A stretch of DNA of 42,150 nucleotides. It comes from an uncultured Bacteroidia bacterium (GTDB lineage: Bacteria > Bacteroidota > Bacteroidia > Bacteroidales > F082). Location of the stretch: the NCBI GenBank assembly GCA_913009755.1, contig CAJVWU010000031.1, positions 1 to 42,150 of the forward strand, written 5' to 3'. Position numbers and translations under genes: made by a program. Shown one piece after another: positions 41,918 through 42,150 of this stretch; the first letter of the stretch is position 1, and each line of letters starts with the position of its first letter. The notes under the pieces were generated by a model. That model was not told the origin of the DNA and searched no databases. It saw only the letters and a program-made list of their open reading frames with translations.

Positions 41918-42150
41918 GTGTAGCAATCATCTCATTCCCCCTGCGTAAAAGCATCAAAGGTGTAGCAATCATCTCATTCCCCCTGCGTAAAAGCATCAAA
42001 GGTGTAGCAATCATCTCATTCCTCCCTGCGTAAAAGCATCAAAGGTGTAGCAATCATCTCATTCCCCCTGCGTAAAAGCATCAAAGGTGTAGCAATCATC
42101 TCATTCCTCCCTGCGTAAAAGCATCAAAGGTGTAGCAATCATCTCATTCC
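41918..42150. repeat. 42/43-bp minisatellite array, running off the window edge
   Basis: Five complete units and a partial sixth start at 41918, 41960, 42002, 42045, 42087 and 42130. Unit lengths are 42, 42, 43, 42 and 43. Units are nearly identical (GTGTAGCAATCATCTCATTC...GCGTAAAAGCATCAAAG). The only variation is one extra T, making TCCTCCC instead of TCCCCC, in the 43-bp units. A degenerate half unit precedes the array near 41904-41917. There are no unique spacers, so it is not a CRISPR. The 43-bp units break every reading frame, so it is not coding repeat protein DNA. Confidence 0.93.

Noticed and set aside
41832-42033. Open frames of about 60 residues on both strands inside the minisatellite
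   Set aside because: They exist only because the repeat unit is a multiple of three in places. The 43-bp units break the frame and there is no start signal or family.
41918-42150. CRISPR array
   Set aside because: Repeats abut directly with no unique spacers, and no cas gene is near.

Overview
The window looks like a chromosomal segment of a Bacteroidota bacterium, probably in or near the Bacteroidales/Marinilabiliales. The reasons are a complete Bacteroides-aerotolerance (bat) cluster, a type IX secretion sorting domain, a DUF3276 PUR-alpha-like protein, a DUF5683 gene behind parAB, and a two-gene LolA/FtsK arrangement. Promoters repeatedly match the Bacteroidota -7 box TAnnTTTG, and ribosome binding sites are mostly absent. 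No rRNA, tRNA, CRISPR array or replication origin was recognised.

Layout. 1-2330 is an AT-rich accessory patch. It holds the tail of an unknown gene, an IS4-type insertion sequence carrying an internally deleted transposase between 9-bp target duplications, a decayed RhuM-family gene, and an attC-like inverted repeat at its 3' end. 2331-5813 encodes hydrogenase maturation proteins HypD, HypE and HypB plus a zinc-ribbon protein. No hydrogenase, HypA, HypC or HypF is in view. 5985-9680 (minus strand) holds a lipoprotein amidohydrolase and a FecCD-type ABC importer pair. 9954-13832 encodes a 969-residue T9SS-exported beta-propeller protein and a TIGR01777 epimerase-like protein. 14056-15943 is an ECF sigma factor with a multidomain membrane anti-sigma factor, closed by a strong terminator. 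YccF follows.

16687-25837 is the bat cluster: moxR, a small four-helix-bundle gene, a DUF58 gene, a DUF4381-like membrane protein, then batA, batB, batC, batD and batE. Three junctions in its first part carry different 7-bp tandem repeats, and the four-helix-bundle gene sits between two of them. batD has no ATG in frame and appears to have a one-base lesion at its start.

25979-28574 (minus strand) is a tight operon: a YkoF-like thiamine-binding protein, a PnuC-type vitamin transporter, a NadR-type ribosylnicotinamide kinase and a GT4 glycosyltransferase. 28713-37680 holds housekeeping genes: DUF423, lolA-like, ftsK, lepB, dapB, DUF5683, parB, parA and DUF3276, all on the minus strand except DUF423. 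38042-40926 (plus strand) encodes a lipoyl E2 acyltransferase, a DnaQ-like exonuclease and a fumarylacetoacetate-hydrolase-family enzyme.

The right end is non-genic apart from an IS200/IS605-type Y1 transposase. That gene is flanked on both sides by alternating GC-rich hairpins resembling REP/BIME elements. Beyond them a 42/43-bp minisatellite runs off the window edge. The most unusual signals are this REP-like/transposase/minisatellite region, the heptamer-flanked insertion in the bat cluster, the zf-HC2/LolA-like/NTF2-like anti-sigma factor with two strong Shine-Dalgarno sites, and the YkoF-PnuC-NadR operon.
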